Of a stretch of 64,000 bases of DNA, positions 62,680 to 64,000 are shown piece by piece. The notes under the pieces were generated by a model. The model saw nothing but the letters and a program-made list of their open reading frames with translations. It was not told where the DNA came from and did no database searches. The position numbers and the translations under genes are program-made. Position 1 is the first letter of the stretch. Each line of letters opens with the position of its first letter. The stretch is taken from the NCBI GenBank assembly GCA_000403315.2, contig KE159639.1, positions 394,132-458,131 of the forward strand. Direction: 5' to 3'. Source of the stretch: Lachnospiraceae bacterium A2 (lineage in GTDB: Bacteria; Bacillota; Clostridia; Lachnospirales; Lachnospiraceae).

Positions 62680-63042
62680 TTATTTGCCCGCTGCATGCTT
62701 TTCAATCACGCCCAGAATCTGTTCCTGGACCGGAAGCAGCTTCACTAAAATCTCCCTTGCCTGTTCCGGTTCGCCTTTGCGCAGCAAGTCTACAATTTCT
62801 CCATACCCTTCGTACAGGGGGGTAATGGACAGGTTGCCGGCAGCGCCTTTGATTGCATGGGCAACTTCGATTACGTCCTGATAGTTTTCGCTGTCAAAAT
62901 TGGGGTCGACGGAATATCCCTTCATCATTTTTACAAAAGAAGTGGTAACCATTTTTGTGTAAATGGCAGTGTTCCCCCCTAAACGGTTTAAGCCTTCGTC
63001 TACTTTAATTCCCATCCCTCTTAATTCATCCAATAAATTCAT
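62680..63042 (-). CDS. Hpt (histidine phosphotransfer) domain protein
   Basis: A 120-residue stand-alone Hpt with the phospho-His motif VAHAIKGAAGNLS; helical throughout. It carries phosphate between the receivers of the hybrid kinase and the output regulator. The ATG at 63042 follows AAAGGAG. First gene of the three-gene relay. Confidence 0.9.
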   Translation of the reverse strand: MNLLDELRGMGIKVDEGLNRLGGNTAIYTKMVTTSFVKMMKGYSVDPNFDSENYQDVIEVAHAIKGAAGNLSITPLYEGYGEIVDLLRKGEPEQAREILVKLLPVQEQILGVIEKHAAGK

Positions 63043-63592
63043 TGATTTTTCTCCTTTTCCCATGTTCTGTTTGTGCCAAACAAACGTAATATAAGCCTGC
63101 CATAAGGCACAGGCTGCTTACTGTGGAAACCTTTGCTGCACAGCCGTAATGGGGCAGCAGCCCTTCTCCACAACTCATCATGCGGTTACTGTATTTTTCT
63201 TCATTCCTATTTTAACTATAGAGATTTTCCGCTCCGGTTCTATCCTACCATATTTCTTGGGTTCCCGCAACAAGTTTTATGGCAATTCCTCTTGTTTCAC
63301 GAAGTCTAAGGTTACTGTTCACACGCCACTGTTCCGCGAGGTGTTCCCGCACATTTTGTGCGGAAATCCCAAGTTTCTCAGCGGGAAACCGCATCTTTTT
63401 ACCATTTCTGTGCATCGCGGAACGGAAACTGGCTAATGGGAGGGGAGTTTTCATTTTCAGGGATTTTCTGATAAGATGGGTAGTGCGGAAGCTTCTGCTG
63501 TCTGGCTGCCAGCTATTATTCCGGCGGTTTCATATCGCAGCAGATGGAGATTGAGCCAGGTAAGATATTGTGATATGAAACCGCCAGTAATA
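63043..63592. other. Intergenic region with inverted repeat
   Basis: 550 bp without a confident gene. A perfect 14-bp inverted repeat, GGCGGTTTCATATC and complement, spans 63524-63585 around a 34-nt loop and would act as a terminator-like structure after the next gene. A fragment of the GTTACT-type repeat lies at 63310. Frames in 63245-63454 look non-coding. Confidence 0.5.
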
Positions 63593-64000
63593 TTAAGCCG
63601 TAATGCTGATTTTTAAGGCCTGGGGTTCTGCCAGAGCCACTTTCCCAGCCGGGGAATACAGCAAAGGCTCTTTCTTTGCGTCCTTGGCAGCCCCGGGAAG
63701 AATGGCGTTTTCCTTTTCAGGCTTATTCTGGGACGGACAGTTTTGGGAGATGGCTTTCCCTTCCGGGCTTAATTCAAGGGTATCTGTTTTGGGGGATGGT
63801 TCCCCTTCTTGTGTCCCTTCCGTTTTTCCGCCCTCTGCTTTCCTTTTTTCTATGGCTTTTTCAAGCTCCAGTTTTTCCCGTTCCCTTGCTTCTTCCCTTT
63901 CCTCTGCCATGCCTTCTTCTGCTTCTGCCTGATACTCCTGGCTCTTCCCTGCAAAGTCGGAAACATATCCCATAGCGCGTTCCATAACGCCCAGGTCGCC
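63593..64000 (-). CDS. C-terminal part of a protein of unknown function (runs off window)
   Basis: The frame is open from the window edge (GDLGVMERAMGYVSDFAGKS..) so the gene very likely begins beyond base 64000. The visible 135 residues hold a charged helical stretch (EEREEAREREKLELEKAIEK) and a low-complexity tail with DTLELSPEGKAIS. This is reminiscent of DUF6033-type Lachnospiraceae proteins, a tentative link. There is no membrane segment. Confidence 0.55.
   Translation of the reverse strand, partial: GDLGVMERAMGYVSDFAGKSQEYQAEAEEGMAEEREEAREREKLELEKAIEKRKAEGGKTEGTQEGEPSPKTDTLELSPEGKAISQNCPSQNKPEKENAILPGAAKDAKKEPLLYSPAGKVALAEPQALKISITA

Noticed and set aside
63245..63454. 69-codon minus-strand ORF in the last intergenic gap
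   Set aside because: The sequence is suggestive (EKLGISAQNVREHLAEQW) but it has no ribosome site and no family match that I can name.

Overview
The window looks like a chromosomal segment of a Clostridia bacterium, most probably of the family Lachnospiraceae. Support for this is the type III glutamine synthetase, the HPr kinase / Crh-like / WhiA / RapZ / MurB neighbourhood, the [FeFe]-hydrogenase maturase HydF with its TM1266-type partner, a papain-like protease with a lectin-like tail, and strong AAGGAGG ribosome binding sites. Family assignments were made by eye from motifs. Most genes are on the minus strand; the exceptions are pyrG, hicAB, one tRNA-Arg, a tiny ORF at 35102 and a few non-coding units.

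Layout. 1-880: the first 31 codons of an IS110-type transposase, its non-coding flank, and a run of hairpins. 879-5500: glnN with an attenuator-like leader, class II aldolase, and a lipid kinase. 5254-15983: a long minus-strand chain read ftsH > uvrC > hprK > M18 aminopeptidase > murB > rapZ > whiA > Crh-like protein > lipid kinase, joining proteolysis, DNA repair, carbon-catabolite signalling and wall synthesis. 16300-18460: a dead acetyltransferase and pyrG with a large inverted repeat in its leader. 18584-22079: a VanRS-like two-component system with a C39-like peptidase and a HAD phosphatase. 22105-31147: HydF, its small partner, TrkH/TrkA potassium uptake, an ABC-F ATPase and an RlmI-type methyltransferase.

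31226-36140 is an accessory island ending at a seven-tRNA cluster. It holds an Rpn-like PD-(D/E)XK gene split by an IS4-type element with a 7-bp target duplication, a HicAB toxin-antitoxin pair, a small unknown gene and a broken tyrosine integrase. 37017-46512 is mainly housekeeping: phosphodiesterase, RdgB, cell-wall amidase, papain-like protease, RNA methyltransferase, rhodanese, a large cNMP-binding-domain protein and a DUF1700 membrane protein. 47050-53069 is an ascorbate-type PTS whose PRD regulator is split by an IS110 element. 53282-58695 is a nickel/peptide-type ABC transporter. 59027-63042 is a phosphorelay made of a double-receiver hybrid kinase, a receiver joined to a degenerate HD-GYP domain, and an Hpt protein.

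The most unusual signals are these. (1) Three hairpin elements, each exactly 164 bp, share TAG...CTA ends and a related centre but have diverged arms; most arm differences are G-U compatible in one orientation, which suggests a structured RNA. (2) A strong Shine-Dalgarno and start codon lie inside the Rpn-like gene, as expected for an intragenic antitoxin. (3) A Crh-like HPr has Asp at position 15. (4) An intergenic promoter-terminator unit contains no ORF. (5) A composite dispersed repeat supplies the C-terminus and stop codon of an ABC permease.
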